Positions 28,304 to 38,869 of a stretch of DNA of 64,000 nucleotides are shown in pieces. Made by a program: the position numbers and the translations under genes. How positions within the stretch are numbered: position 1 is the first letter of the stretch; each line of letters begins with the position of its first letter. The notes under the pieces are model-generated. The model saw only the letters and a program-made list of their open reading frames with translations, ran no database searches and had not been told where the DNA came from. The stretch is from Pseudarthrobacter sp. NS4 (GTDB lineage: Bacteria; Actinomycetota; Actinomycetes; Actinomycetales; Micrococcaceae): NCBI RefSeq assembly GCF_024758005.1, contig NZ_CP103288.1, positions 434,001-498,000 of the forward strand. The letters run 5' to 3'.

Positions 28304-28587
28304 GTGTCCAAAATGTCCTGTCGGGACCGGCCTAAATTTTGCGCCATGGGACAGATTCGACGGTTCCCCACGTACCCGACGTCCGGCCACGCCCTATGTG
28401 CAGGAAATCGATGAGACGGCTGTTCCGCTACCTTGTCAGGTCCCTTGTTGCGGGTGGTGGCCGGCGGTGTGGGGCAGAGCCGACCGGTATTCCCGAACCA
28501 TGCGGGTTTCCCCTGTGGCGAACACGCTCCACAAGTCTGGGTCCGCCACGTAGCATCAAAGTACGTCGTAGCTAGGAGTGTGGCGAA
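28304..28587 (+). promoter_or_regulatory. Gene-free leader/promoter region of clpC
   Basis: A stretch of 284 bases between the lsr2 terminator and clpC with no convincing reading frame. TTTCCCCTGTGGCGAA at about 28508-28523 is an imperfect palindrome that loosely resembles ClgR-type sites reported before clp genes in actinobacteria; this is a weak match. AGGAG lies nine bases before the clpC start. Confidence 0.3.
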
Positions 28588-31080
<2,493 letters not shown>

Positions 31081-31089
31081 AGCACTACC

Positions 31090-31128
31090 GGAAGGCCCCG
31101 CCCGCTCCCAGAGCAGGCGGGGCCTTCC
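31090..31128 (+). terminator. Rho-independent terminator of clpC
   Basis: The arms GGAAGGCCCCGCC and GGCGGGGCCTTCC form a perfect 13-bp stem, followed by CGCTTT. It begins ten bases past the clpC stop. Confidence 0.8.
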
Positions 31129-31210
31129 GCTTTAATCCGAACCACCCAAAGGTTGAGTCCGGGTGCCTGGCTGGGGCTTGGTGCCTTCCGTGGTTGCATC
31201 CGGTGCCGGC

Positions 31211-31368
31211 CATCAGAGATTTCCCGGCGCCTGCTCCTTCGTCGCTCTGACGGCGCCTACATAAATCCCTGATGCCCGGCACCTCGTGCGTGGCGGTACC
31301 CGGCGCAGGTGCCGGGGTCATTTGTGTAGCTTGCGTCAAAGCGACGAAGGAGCAGCAAGCGGCAAATG
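31211..31368. repeat. Paired inverted hairpin repeat (BIME-like module 1)
   Basis: Three hairpins lie in a row in the gap between clpC and the S9 peptidase. The first, 31211-31274, has arms CATCAGAGATTT/AAATCCCTGATG and an inner stem GGCGCC/GGCGCC around a 20-base core. The second, 31275-31316, pairs CCCGGCACCT with AGGTGCCGGG. The third, 31319-31368, pairs CATTTG with CAAATG and GCTTGC with GCAAGC around the same core in opposite orientation (GTCAAAGCGACGAAGGAGCA). The two outer units are thus head-to-head copies of one element. The rest of the 427-base gap holds no gene. Confidence 0.8.
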
Positions 31369-31507
31369 GGGCCGGTGGCGGCGCAGCCCAGGCAACCGCC
31401 CGCCCGGTGCCCGGCACCAGCATCTAAACTCGGCGTCGATCGGGGCAAAAGGTTGAACGCCGCCGCGCCTTTTTGTGATGTGGGGCACAATCGGGTTGAA
31501 TCGGGGC

Positions 31508-33628
31508 ATGGCTATTCTGAACCCGGCGATCCCGGGCGAGCAACCACTGACCCCTTTCCACGACCTCGACCACTACCTGTCCATCCCGCGGGTGAGCGGC
31601 CTGAGCCTGAGCCCGGACGGCACGCGGTTGGTGACCGCAGTCAGTACGCTGAACGGCAAGGGCACCGAGTACGCAACAGCGTTATGGGAGCTGGATCCTG
31701 CCGGGCAGAAGCAGGCGCGGCGTATCACCCGGAGCGCCAAGGGCGAGGCCGGCGCAGCTTTCGCTGCCAACGGCGATGTCTATTTCACGTCTGCGCGGCC
31801 CGATCCGGAGAACCCGGACGAGGACCCGGTCAGCGCCCTCTGGCTGCTCCCTGCCGACGGCGGGGAGGCACGGGTGGTGCTCAGCCGTCCCGGCGGCGTG
31901 GGGAGCGTGCTGACAGCCAGGAACGCGGACGCCGCCTTCGTGACGGCGGAAATCCTGGCCGGTTCCGCCGACGAGGAAGACGACGCCCGGCGCCGCAAGG
32001 CGCGCAAAGAGAATAAAGTCTCGGCCATACTGCACAGCGAATACCCAGTGCGGTACTGGGACGCCGACCTCGGGCCCGGCCAGCCGCGGATCTTCGCTGT
32101 GGAACCCGGTGAGGACAAGTCGACCGGCAAGCCCGCGACTGTGGACGCCACCGTCCCCTTGGTACTTCGGAACCTCACCCCCGGCGCAGGGCCGCGGCTG
32201 CGCGAAGCGGAGACAGTTGCCAGCCCCGACGGCCGGACCATCTATACGAGCTACACAAAGCCCCTCGCCAGGGCGGACAGCCGCTCCATCCTGGTGGCGG
32301 TGGACGTCGCTTCCGGCGACCTCAAGGTGCTGCTGGACCATGAAGGCATGAGCTACTTCCCCGGTCCCGTCAGCCCCGACGGCCGGAGCCTGGTGGTCGT
32401 GAGCGAGAGCGACTCCACCCCGCGCCGGGCGCCGGAGGTCAAGCTGCACCTGCTGGACGTTTCCGGTACTGCGGATGAGGCCGCCGGTCTCCTGCCGCTG
32501 GCCCATGACTGGGACCGGTGGGCCAAGCCTGCAGCCTGGCTGCCGGACGGTTCGGCCATCCTGGTCACCGCGGACGACGACGGCGCGTCGCCGCTTTTCC
32601 GGATCAGCGTTCCGGCTTCTGCCGCCGAGGTGAGCGTCACCAGGGTGACGCAGGACGCCGCGGCCTACTCCGACGTTGTGGTTTCACCGGAGGGGCGCAA
32701 CGCCTATGCCCTGCGCAGCTCGTATGAGTTCCCGCCGGAGGCAGTCCGCATCGACCTGCAGACCGGCGAGACCAGTCGCCTGCCCGCCCCCGCGGAACGG
32801 CCGTCGTGTCCAGGCCGGCTGGAGCGCATCGCCGCGACTGCTGCGGACGGTTCCCGCGTCCCCGCCTATCTGGCTTTGCCCGAGGGTGCCTCGAAGGAGT
32901 CCCCGGTCCCGATGTTGCTCTGGATCCATGGCGGGCCGCTGGCTTCCTGGAACGCCTGGACCTGGCGCTGGAACCCATGGCTCCTGACGGCCAAGGGGTA
33001 CGCGGTGCTGCTGCCTGACCCGGCGCTGTCCACCGGCTACGGCCAGGCCTACATCCAACGCGGCTGGGGCTCCTGGGGCAAGGCACCGTTCACCGACCTC
33101 ATGGCGGTGACGGATGCTGCCGTCAGCCGGGCTGATATTGACGGGGAGCGTACAGCGGCCATGGGCGGTTCATTCGGCGGCTACATGGCCAACTGGGTGG
33201 CCGGGCAGACGGATCGGTTCCAGGCCGTCGTCACCCACGCCAGCCTGTGGGCCCTCGACCAGTTTGGTCCCACCACGGACGCCTCCCAATACTGGCTGAA
33301 GGAAATGACCGAGGAGATGGCCATGGACAACTCCCCGCACATGCATGTGGAAAAGATCAGCACGCCCATGCTGGTCATCCACGGCGACAAGGACTACCGG
33401 GTGCCCATCGGGGAAGGCCTGCGGCTCTGGTACGAGCTGCTGTCCAAGTCCCAGCTCGCTGCAGACCAGGACGGGCAGACGCCGCACCGGTTCCTCTACT
33501 TTCCGGACGAGAACCACTGGGTCCTCCAGCCGCAGCACGCCAAAGTCTGGTACGGCGTCGTAGAGAGCTTCCTGGCCCGGCACGTTCTGGACCAGGATGT
33601 GCCCTTGCCCGCTGAGCTGGGGCTCTAA
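31508..33628 (+). CDS. S9-family prolyl oligopeptidase-like serine peptidase
   Basis: A 706-residue peptidase. An N-terminal beta-propeller (about 20-440, with SPDGTRL-, SPDGRTIY- and SPDGRSL-type blades) gates a C-terminal alpha/beta hydrolase domain. The catalytic triad is visible: Ser555 in GGSFGG, Asp629 in GDKDYRVP and His670 in DENHW. No signal peptide is present, so it is probably cytosolic and acts on short peptides. The start ATG 31508 has no strong ribosome site. Repeats flank it on both sides. Confidence 0.92.
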   Translation: MAILNPAIPGEQPLTPFHDLDHYLSIPRVSGLSLSPDGTRLVTAVSTLNGKGTEYATALWELDPAGQKQARRITRSAKGEAGAAFAANGDVYFTSARPDPENPDEDPVSALWLLPADGGEARVVLSRPGGVGSVLTARNADAAFVTAEILAGSADEEDDARRRKARKENKVSAILHSEYPVRYWDADLGPGQPRIFAVEPGEDKSTGKPATVDATVPLVLRNLTPGAGPRLREAETVASPDGRTIYTSYTKPLARADSRSILVAVDVASGDLKVLLDHEGMSYFPGPVSPDGRSLVVVSESDSTPRRAPEVKLHLLDVSGTADEAAGLLPLAHDWDRWAKPAAWLPDGSAILVTADDDGASPLFRISVPASAAEVSVTRVTQDAAAYSDVVVSPEGRNAYALRSSYEFPPEAVRIDLQTGETSRLPAPAERPSCPGRLERIAATAADGSRVPAYLALPEGASKESPVPMLLWIHGGPLASWNAWTWRWNPWLLTAKGYAVLLPDPALSTGYGQAYIQRGWGSWGKAPFTDLMAVTDAAVSRADIDGERTAAMGGSFGGYMANWVAGQTDRFQAVVTHASLWALDQFGPTTDASQYWLKEMTEEMAMDNSPHMHVEKISTPMLVIHGDKDYRVPIGEGLRLWYELLSKSQLAADQDGQTPHRFLYFPDENHWVLQPQHAKVWYGVVESFLARHVLDQDVPLPAELGL

Positions 33629-33637
33629 TCACCTTCG

Positions 33638-33717
33638 GCGGGAAGGCTGCGACATTTACCGCTTGCTGCTCCTCCGTCGCTCTGACGCAAGCTACATAAA
33701 TGTCCCAGCCTTCCCGC
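33638..33717. repeat. Hairpin repeat copy downstream of S9 peptidase
   Basis: An 80-base near-perfect inverted repeat ten bases past the S9 stop. The outer arms are GCGGGAAGGCTG/CAGCCTTCCCGC, the middle arms GACATTTA/TAAATGTC, and the inner arms GCTTGC/GCAAGC, around the reverse complement of the core seen at 31.3 kb. Only this copy has the long outer arms. It may also act as the peptidase gene's terminator. Confidence 0.8.
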
Positions 33718-33748
33718 CTCTTGCCGCAGGGTTGGCGGCCAGGGCGCG

Positions 33749-33779
33749 TGCTACATAAATGTCCCAGCCTTCTCGCGCG
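33749..33779. repeat. Truncated copy of the hairpin repeat
   Basis: TGCTACATAAATGTCCCAGC and the following bases repeat, in direct orientation, the right half of the hairpin at 33638-33717. No left arm is present, so this looks like a partial duplication. Confidence 0.65.
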
Positions 33780-33803
33780 GACAGTGCGCCTTAGGGTTTG
33801 GGG

Positions 33804-35297
33804 TTAGGGCGCGTCTGCCCTTTCCGGCTGTGCGTCCTGCTCGTTCAGCCGGTCTTTCTGCCCTCGGCCGTACTTGTAGTGGAAATAGGCGTAGCAGGCG
33901 CCCACAAACGGAATGCCGAAGTAAAGCGCAGTTGCCTGCGTGGGATCGAAGCCGATGCCTATCAGGGAGATGAGGCACAGGACGAACGCCACGATGGGCA
34001 ACAGCGGAAACAGGGGTGCGCTGTAGGCGAGACCTGCAGTGCGGCCTCCTGAGCGCAGGAAAGCCCGCCGGTGGAAAAAGTGGGATGCCGTGATGGACAT
34101 CCAGACCCCCACCGTGGCGAACCCGGCGATCGACACCAGGACCAGGTACACCGTAGTGGGGGCCACCACGGTGCTGACCAGTGAGGCCAGGCCGCCCAGC
34201 ATGCTGACGCACAGGGCAAGCATGGGAATTCCGCGTTTTGTCAGTTTTCCGAATGCCTTCGGCGATGTCCTTCATCCGCCAGGGAGAAAAGCATCCGCGC
34301 ACAGGAGAAAAGACCGCAGTTTCCGGCCGACAAAAGGGCGGTGATGATGACGAAATTCATGATATCGGCGGCGTATGGAATCCCCAGCTGTGAGAAGACC
34401 GTGACAAAGGGGCTTGCCTCCAGTGAGGTTTCCTCATACGGAACAGTGCAGGCAATCACGGTGATGGCCCCGACAAAGAAAATCAGCAGGCGAATAACGG
34501 TGGTCCGCATCGCTTTCGGGATGTTGACGGCGGGATTGGCAGTTTCTCCTGCGGCCACTCCAATTAGCTCCGAACCGGAAAATGCGTAGAACACGGCAAG
34601 CGTGGTGATGAGGACGCCGGAAATCCCATATGGAAACAGGCCCTGGGGGGTATTGCGTATTGAGGTTCTCCCGAGGAAGGGGTAGCCATTTTCGGCCATC
34701 GGGTGGAAGCCAGGCAATGCCGCGCCGCCCAGGACTATCAGCCCGATGACTGCAGCTACCTTGATCAGTGCGAAGCAGAATTCGGATTCACCGAAGACGC
34801 CTGAAGAAATAGCGTTAAGCGTGAAAAGGACGGCGGCAAACACAAAGCACCAGATCCACACATCAACCTGCGGAAACCAGCGCTGCATCAACAGTCCGGC
34901 AGCCGTGAATTCTGAGCCGCAGTGGCGGAGCAGGCCCCGACCACCAGATATTTGCCGGAGCCTGCTCGTTCCTCGCTTTGACGGCGCCTATACAAATGCC
35001 TCGCGGTGGGCGCCTCGTGCCACCGTCACCGCAGCGGAGGTGCCGGGGTCATTTGTGTAGCTTGCGTCAAAGCGACGAAGGAGCAGCAAGCGGCAAATGG
35101 CCCCGGTGCCGTAGCGTCCCCTCGTAGGTTCGGAACGCGAGTCCGGAGCCGATGACACCTCCCATCGCAATCATCACGAGGTGACGGGCCTCCATGGAGC
35201 GTCGAAGGCCGCGTTTCTCGACTTGCTCCTTCGGGGTTTCGGTCAGGGTGGGGAGCCTAAGGCCATTTTTTCCTCTGCGTCGGGCTTCGTTGCCCAT
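33804..35297 (-). pseudogene. Amino-acid permease (APC superfamily), broken by a repeat module and a frameshift
   Basis: Three pieces of one amino-acid permease are recognisable on the minus strand. The N-terminus starts at ATG 35297 (MGNEARRR), continues through LRRSMEARHLVMIAMGGVIGSGL and stops being homologous near 35128. Similarity resumes near 34918 with GSEFTAAGLLMQRWFPQVDV and runs to SLADEGH near 34262. There a one-base loss shifts the frame. The C-terminal part continues in another frame as KAFGKLTKRGIPMLALCVSM to 33804. Between the first two pieces about 85 codons are missing and about 200 bases of hairpin-repeat DNA stand in their place. Third-position GC is lower than in neighbours. 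It is non-functional as a full transporter. Confidence 0.85.
34949..35099. repeat. Paired inverted hairpin repeat (BIME-like module 2) inside permease pseudogene
   Basis: The same arrangement as at 31.2 kb. A minus-oriented unit at 34949-34998 has arms ATTTG/CAAAT and inner stem GGAGCC/GGCGCC. A central imperfect hairpin follows (GCGCCTC/GAGGTGC, about 35010-35044). A plus-oriented unit at 35050-35099 has stem GCTTGC/GCAAGC. The last 62 bases (35038-35099) are identical to 31307-31368. Confidence 0.8.
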
Positions 35298-35528
35298 GGG
35301 GGCGAGGGTAACAGGCGAAACACTGCTTGGTTGCCCCTGACCTGCGCAAACGCAAGCAGGCGACATCTCATAATTCTGCGCAATGAGGGGCGCTTTCGAT
35401 CTCTGAGCGTAAGCAGAGCTTTGACTTGGCGTCCTCATTACGGACGGCAGCTGCGGCTCTCAGATGCACATGGCGCCGCCGGTGGAGTGGACGCAACCAC
35501 TGCGACGCTGTCGAACTAGGATTGGCCT
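35298..35528. other. Gene-free stretch between permease remnant and acetyltransferase
   Basis: A gap of 231 bases with mixed composition and no convincing reading frame. It should hold the divergent promoters of the permease remnant and the acetyltransferase, but no clear -10/-35 pair stands out. Confidence 0.4.
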
Positions 35529-36038
35529 GTGACTGACTCCTTCCGTATCCGGCCTGCCCGCACCAGTGATGTGTCCGCCATCAAGAAGCTGGTGGCGCCT
35601 TTGGCGGAGCAGCGGATCCTGATGGCGAAGGAGACCGTGGCCTACTACGAAAGCCTGCAGGAGTTCCGGATTGCCGAGTCCTTCGACGGCGATGTAATCG
35701 GCTGCGGGGCGCTGCACGTCATGTGGGAGGACCTTGCCGAGGTGCGCACCCTGGCCGCTTCCGAGGACTGGCGCGGCAGGGGAGTGGGCCACGTGCTGGT
35801 GGAGAGCCTGCTGGATGAGGCGCGTGCCCTGGGCGTCGCCCGCGTCTTCTGCCTGACCTTCGAGGTGGACTTCTTCAAGCGCCACGGCTTCGAGGTCATG
35901 GCCGACCAGTCCGCGGTGGATCCCGTCGTGTATTCGGAGCTCCTCCGCTCCCACGATGAAGGCGTGGCGGAGTTCCTGGACCTCGCCCGGGTCAAACCCA
36001 ATACCTTGGGCAATACCCGGATGATCCGGTTCCTCTAA
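35529..36038 (+). CDS. argA: N-acetylglutamate synthase, GNAT type (actinobacterial ArgA)
   Basis: A 169-residue GNAT acetyltransferase of the short actinobacterial N-acetylglutamate synthase type (Rv2747-like), which acetylates L-glutamate with acetyl-CoA to start arginine synthesis. Visible are FRIRPARTSDV, GCGALHVMWEDLAEVRTLA, the acetyl-CoA loop WRGRGVGHVLV, RVFCLTFEVDFFKRHGF and the conserved tail FLDLARVKPNTLGNTRM. The start is GTG 35529. No other arginine gene is nearby. Confidence 0.88.
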   Translation: MTDSFRIRPARTSDVSAIKKLVAPLAEQRILMAKETVAYYESLQEFRIAESFDGDVIGCGALHVMWEDLAEVRTLAASEDWRGRGVGHVLVESLLDEARALGVARVFCLTFEVDFFKRHGFEVMADQSAVDPVVYSELLRSHDEGVAEFLDLARVKPNTLGNTRMIRFL

Positions 36039-36047
36039 AGGCGGCGG

Positions 36048-36126
36048 AACCAGCTCTGGTGCCTGCTCGGCGTCCTGCGGGCTGCAGAACCAGCTCTGGC
36101 GCCTGTTCGATGTCCTGCCGCTGCAG
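36048..36126. repeat. Tandem duplication of about 40 bp after argA
   Basis: Two adjacent units, 36048-36087 and 36088-36126, begin AACCAGCTCTGG and end CTGCAG. They differ at a handful of positions plus one indel. They lie just after the argA stop and end next to CTGCAGGACCTGCAG, which can itself fold. The function is unknown. Confidence 0.7.
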
Positions 36127-36164
36127 GACCTGCAGGGCATAATGGATGATTTTTAGGCTATTCC

Positions 36165-36185
36165 TATCCCTCCATTCGATGGATA
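36165..36185. promoter_or_regulatory. Palindromic operator candidate upstream of the FAD oxidase
   Basis: TATCC/GGATA arms enclose TCCAT-TCG-ATGGA, giving a nested inverted repeat 49 bases before the oxidase start. The right half, GATGGATAAA at 36178-36187, recurs at 37694-37703 just past the same gene. It may be a repressor site. Confidence 0.4.
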
Positions 36186-36233
36186 AACTTATTGAGGCTT
36201 GCTGGGGAGCAACCCGACTAGTGAAAGCCAGAA

Positions 36234-37655
36234 ATGCAAACCCTCCCTATCCATGCGGCAAAAACCGAACTGCAGCTCCTTGTCCGCGGGCTGGTTTATG
36301 CCCCCGGCGACGCGTCCTATGAATCAGAAGCCGCAGCCTTCAACCTCGCTACCCGGCACACCCCGGATCTGGTTCTAACCGCAGTCAACGCCGACGACGT
36401 CGTGGCTGCCGTCAGGTGGGCCTCCGCCCGCAACATGTCCATCTCCGTTCAATCCACCGGCCACGGCGCCGCCAATGCCATCGCCGACGGGCTCCTTATC
36501 AGCACCCGCTACATGATGGAGCTGTCCATTGACCCGGAGGAGCAAACTGCCCGTGTGGGCGCTGGTGTCCGCTGGCGCGACGTCCTCCACGCCGCTGCAC
36601 CGCACGGGTTGACGGGGCTGCACGGATCCACCACTGATGTAGGGGTGGTTGGCTACACCCTTGGCGGCGGACTGCCGCTCCTGGGGCGCAAGTACGGTTT
36701 CGCCTCCGACCACGTCCTGGCCTTCGACCTGGTGACTCCGGACGGTGAGCTGCGCCGGGTGGACGCCGTGAGCGATCCGAGCCTGTTCTCCCTGCTCCGC
36801 GGCGGCAAGGGCAACCCCGGCACCGTCACCGCCATGGAGTTCTACCTCTTCCCGGCCGCCGAACTGTACGCCGGAGGCGTCTTCTACGAGGGCGCGCACG
36901 CCAGGGACGTCCTGGCCAGTTTCCGGAACTGGACCCAGGATCTCCCATCGGGCGCGTCTGCATCGCTGGCATTCCTGCGGCTGCCCGACTTGGAGGAGGT
37001 GCCCGGATTCCTGCGCGGCAAGTTCGTGATGCACCTGCGGTTCGCCTGGCAGGGCAGCGAAGCGGAGGGCTCGGCCCTTCTTGCTCCGATGCGGGCAGCT
37101 GCGCCGGTTCTGGTGGACACCGCGGGGCCGCTCCCGTACAACCGGGTGGATGAGATCCATGCGGATCCGCAGCATCCCGTGCCCGTGCGGGAGGGTGGCA
37201 TGCTCCTGAAAGGCTTCGGGCCCGGACTGGAGGATGTACTGCTCGACCTTGCCGGCCCGGAGAGTCGGGCCCCGCTCCTGCTGACCGAAATTCGCCTGAT
37301 GGGCGGCGCGCTCGCGGACCCGCTCACCGGCAATGCCCCCGGGGCGGACTGCCTGGGTGGCCGCGACGCCGGCCTCTCCTTCTTCACCGTAGGCATCATG
37401 GCTCCACCCATTGCAGAACTGGTCGCGGACGCGATTGAGGGAGCCCGAACCGCACTGAAGCCGTGCGGCACCGGCGGGAGCCTGGTGAACCTGCACGGGC
37501 ACCTGGCCTCACCCGAGCTTGCCGTGAGCGCCTGGCCTGAGGAAGCCAGGGAAAGAATGAGTGCTGCCAAGGCGGAACTCGATCCGAAGAACCTGTTCCG
37601 CCACGGCCACGCCGTCCTTCCCCTGCTGCCGGAGGCGGCTGCGGTGGTTGCCTGA
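36234..37655 (+). CDS. FAD-binding oxidoreductase (PCMH/BBE type)
   Basis: A 473-residue flavoprotein of the vanillyl-alcohol-oxidase fold. The FAD-binding PCMH domain (about 40-215) shows LVLTAVNADDVVAAVRWA, the SVQSTGHGAANAIADGLLIST stretch where relatives attach FAD through His, and GLTGLHGSTTDVGVVGYTLGGGLPLLGRKYG. A berberine-bridge-like C-terminal segment (NLFRHGHAVLP) closes it. It is probably a cytosolic oxidase of sugars or alcohols; the substrate is unknown. It is flanked by GATGGATAAA sites and followed by the DHA kinase operon. Confidence 0.88.
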   Translation: MQTLPIHAAKTELQLLVRGLVYAPGDASYESEAAAFNLATRHTPDLVLTAVNADDVVAAVRWASARNMSISVQSTGHGAANAIADGLLISTRYMMELSIDPEEQTARVGAGVRWRDVLHAAAPHGLTGLHGSTTDVGVVGYTLGGGLPLLGRKYGFASDHVLAFDLVTPDGELRRVDAVSDPSLFSLLRGGKGNPGTVTAMEFYLFPAAELYAGGVFYEGAHARDVLASFRNWTQDLPSGASASLAFLRLPDLEEVPGFLRGKFVMHLRFAWQGSEAEGSALLAPMRAAAPVLVDTAGPLPYNRVDEIHADPQHPVPVREGGMLLKGFGPGLEDVLLDLAGPESRAPLLLTEIRLMGGALADPLTGNAPGADCLGGRDAGLSFFTVGIMAPPIAELVADAIEGARTALKPCGTGGSLVNLHGHLASPELAVSAWPEEARERMSAAKAELDPKNLFRHGHAVLPLLPEAAAVVA

Positions 37656-37734
37656 CACCGTCACATCCACGTCGCATTGGTTTTATTCGAATTGATGGAT
37701 AAATTAGGCGAGGCCGGGAATGGGGGGCCTCAGG

Positions 37735-37764
37735 AAAGGGACAGTCATTGGGGGCTGTCCCTTT
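37735..37764. terminator. Hairpin AAAGGGACAG/CTGTCCCTTT between FAD oxidase and dhaK
   Basis: A perfect 10-bp inverted repeat with a 10-base loop lies 80 bases past the oxidase stop and 100 bases before dhaK. A third copy of the half-site, AAAGGGACA, lies at 37826-37834. It may be a terminator for the oxidase, an operator for the dha operon, or both. Confidence 0.45.
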
Positions 37765-37865
37765 GCTGCGTCTGCCCCCGACCAGCGGAAACCCTACCGT
37801 TGCCCGCTACGCCGGTAGTAGGGTCAAAGGGACACCTCCAGGAACACAGCCAGGAGCACCGCCAA

Positions 37866-38867
37866 ATGAAGAAACTCATCAACGATCCCCGGTCTGTCGT
37901 CCAAGAAGCTGTCGAGGGCTTTGGCCTTGCGCACGCAGGCCTTGTCACGGTCAGCACCGACCCTACGTACATCACCCGAAAAGACGCGCCGGTGAACGGA
38001 AAAGTAGGGATGGTGTCCGGCGGCGGCAGCGGCCATGAGCCGCTGCACGCCGGCTTTGTGGGGCTGGGAATGCTCGACGCCGCCGTCCCGGGGGCGGTGT
38101 TCACCTCGCCCACGCCGGACCAGATCCTTCCCGCAACCCTCGCCGTTGACTCAGGCGCCGGCGTCGTACATATCGTCAAGAACTACACAGGTGACGTCCT
38201 GAACTTCGAGACAGCGGCCGAGCTGGCCGAAGCGGAAGGCGTCAGCGTCCGCACCATCCTCGTCAACGACGACGTGGCCGTCGAGGACTCCCTGTACACC
38301 GCGGGGCGCCGGGGCGTAGGCGGCACCGTGCTGGTGGAGAAAATTGCCGGTGCCGCCGCAGAACGGGGAGACGACCTGGAGGCCGTCGCGGGCATCGGCG
38401 AGCGGGTCAACGTGAACGTCCGCACGATGGGCGTGGCGCTCTCCGCCTGCACCGTTCCCCACGCCGGCTCACCCAGCTTCGACCTCGCCGAGGACGAAAT
38501 CGAGATCGGCATCGGAATCCACGGGGAACCGGGGCGCCACCGCATTGCGATGGAAAATGCCGACGGCATCACCGACCGCCTCCTGGAGCCGGTCCTTACC
38601 GACCTGAACGTGAGGTCAGGGGACAGGCTGCTGCTTTTCGTCAACGGGATGGGCGGCACCCCGCTGAGCGAGCTGTACATCGTGTTCCGGCGTGCTGCCC
38701 AGGTCCTGGCGGACAGGGGAGCCACGGTGGAACGCTCCTTGGTGGGAAACTACATCACGGCCCTGGAAATGCAGGGCTGCTCCATCTCAGTGCTTCGGCT
38801 GGACGACGAACTGACGGAACTGTGGGATGCGCCCGTGCACACAGCAGCCCTCCGCTGGGGTGTGTAG
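37866..38867 (+). CDS. dhaK: PTS-dependent dihydroxyacetone kinase, substrate-binding subunit DhaK
   Basis: Binds dihydroxyacetone covalently as a hemiaminal for phosphorylation by DhaL-ADP. The 333-residue protein has the opening [18 protein letters not shown], the [16 protein letters not shown] segment with His57, [15 protein letters not shown], and [12 protein letters not shown], whose His is the substrate-linking residue in the family. The start is ATG 37866. dhaL follows two bases after the stop. Confidence 0.96.
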   Translation: MKKLINDPRSVVQEAVEGFGLAHAGLVTVSTDPTYITRKDAPVNGKVGMVSGGGSGHEPLHAGFVGLGMLDAAVPGAVFTSPTPDQILPATLAVDSGAGVVHIVKNYTGDVLNFETAAELAEAEGVSVRTILVNDDVAVEDSLYTAGRRGVGGTVLVEKIAGAAAERGDDLEAVAGIGERVNVNVRTMGVALSACTVPHAGSPSFDLAEDEIEIGIGIHGEPGRHRIAMENADGITDRLLEPVLTDLNVRSGDRLLLFVNGMGGTPLSELYIVFRRAAQVLADRGATVERSLVGNYITALEMQGCSISVLRLDDELTELWDAPVHTAALRWGV

Positions 38868-38869
38868 CC

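Noticed and set aside
31081..35528. Insertion sequence or prophage explaining the repeats and the broken permease
   Set aside because: No transposase, integrase or phage structural gene is present in the interval; the repeats themselves are too short to encode one.
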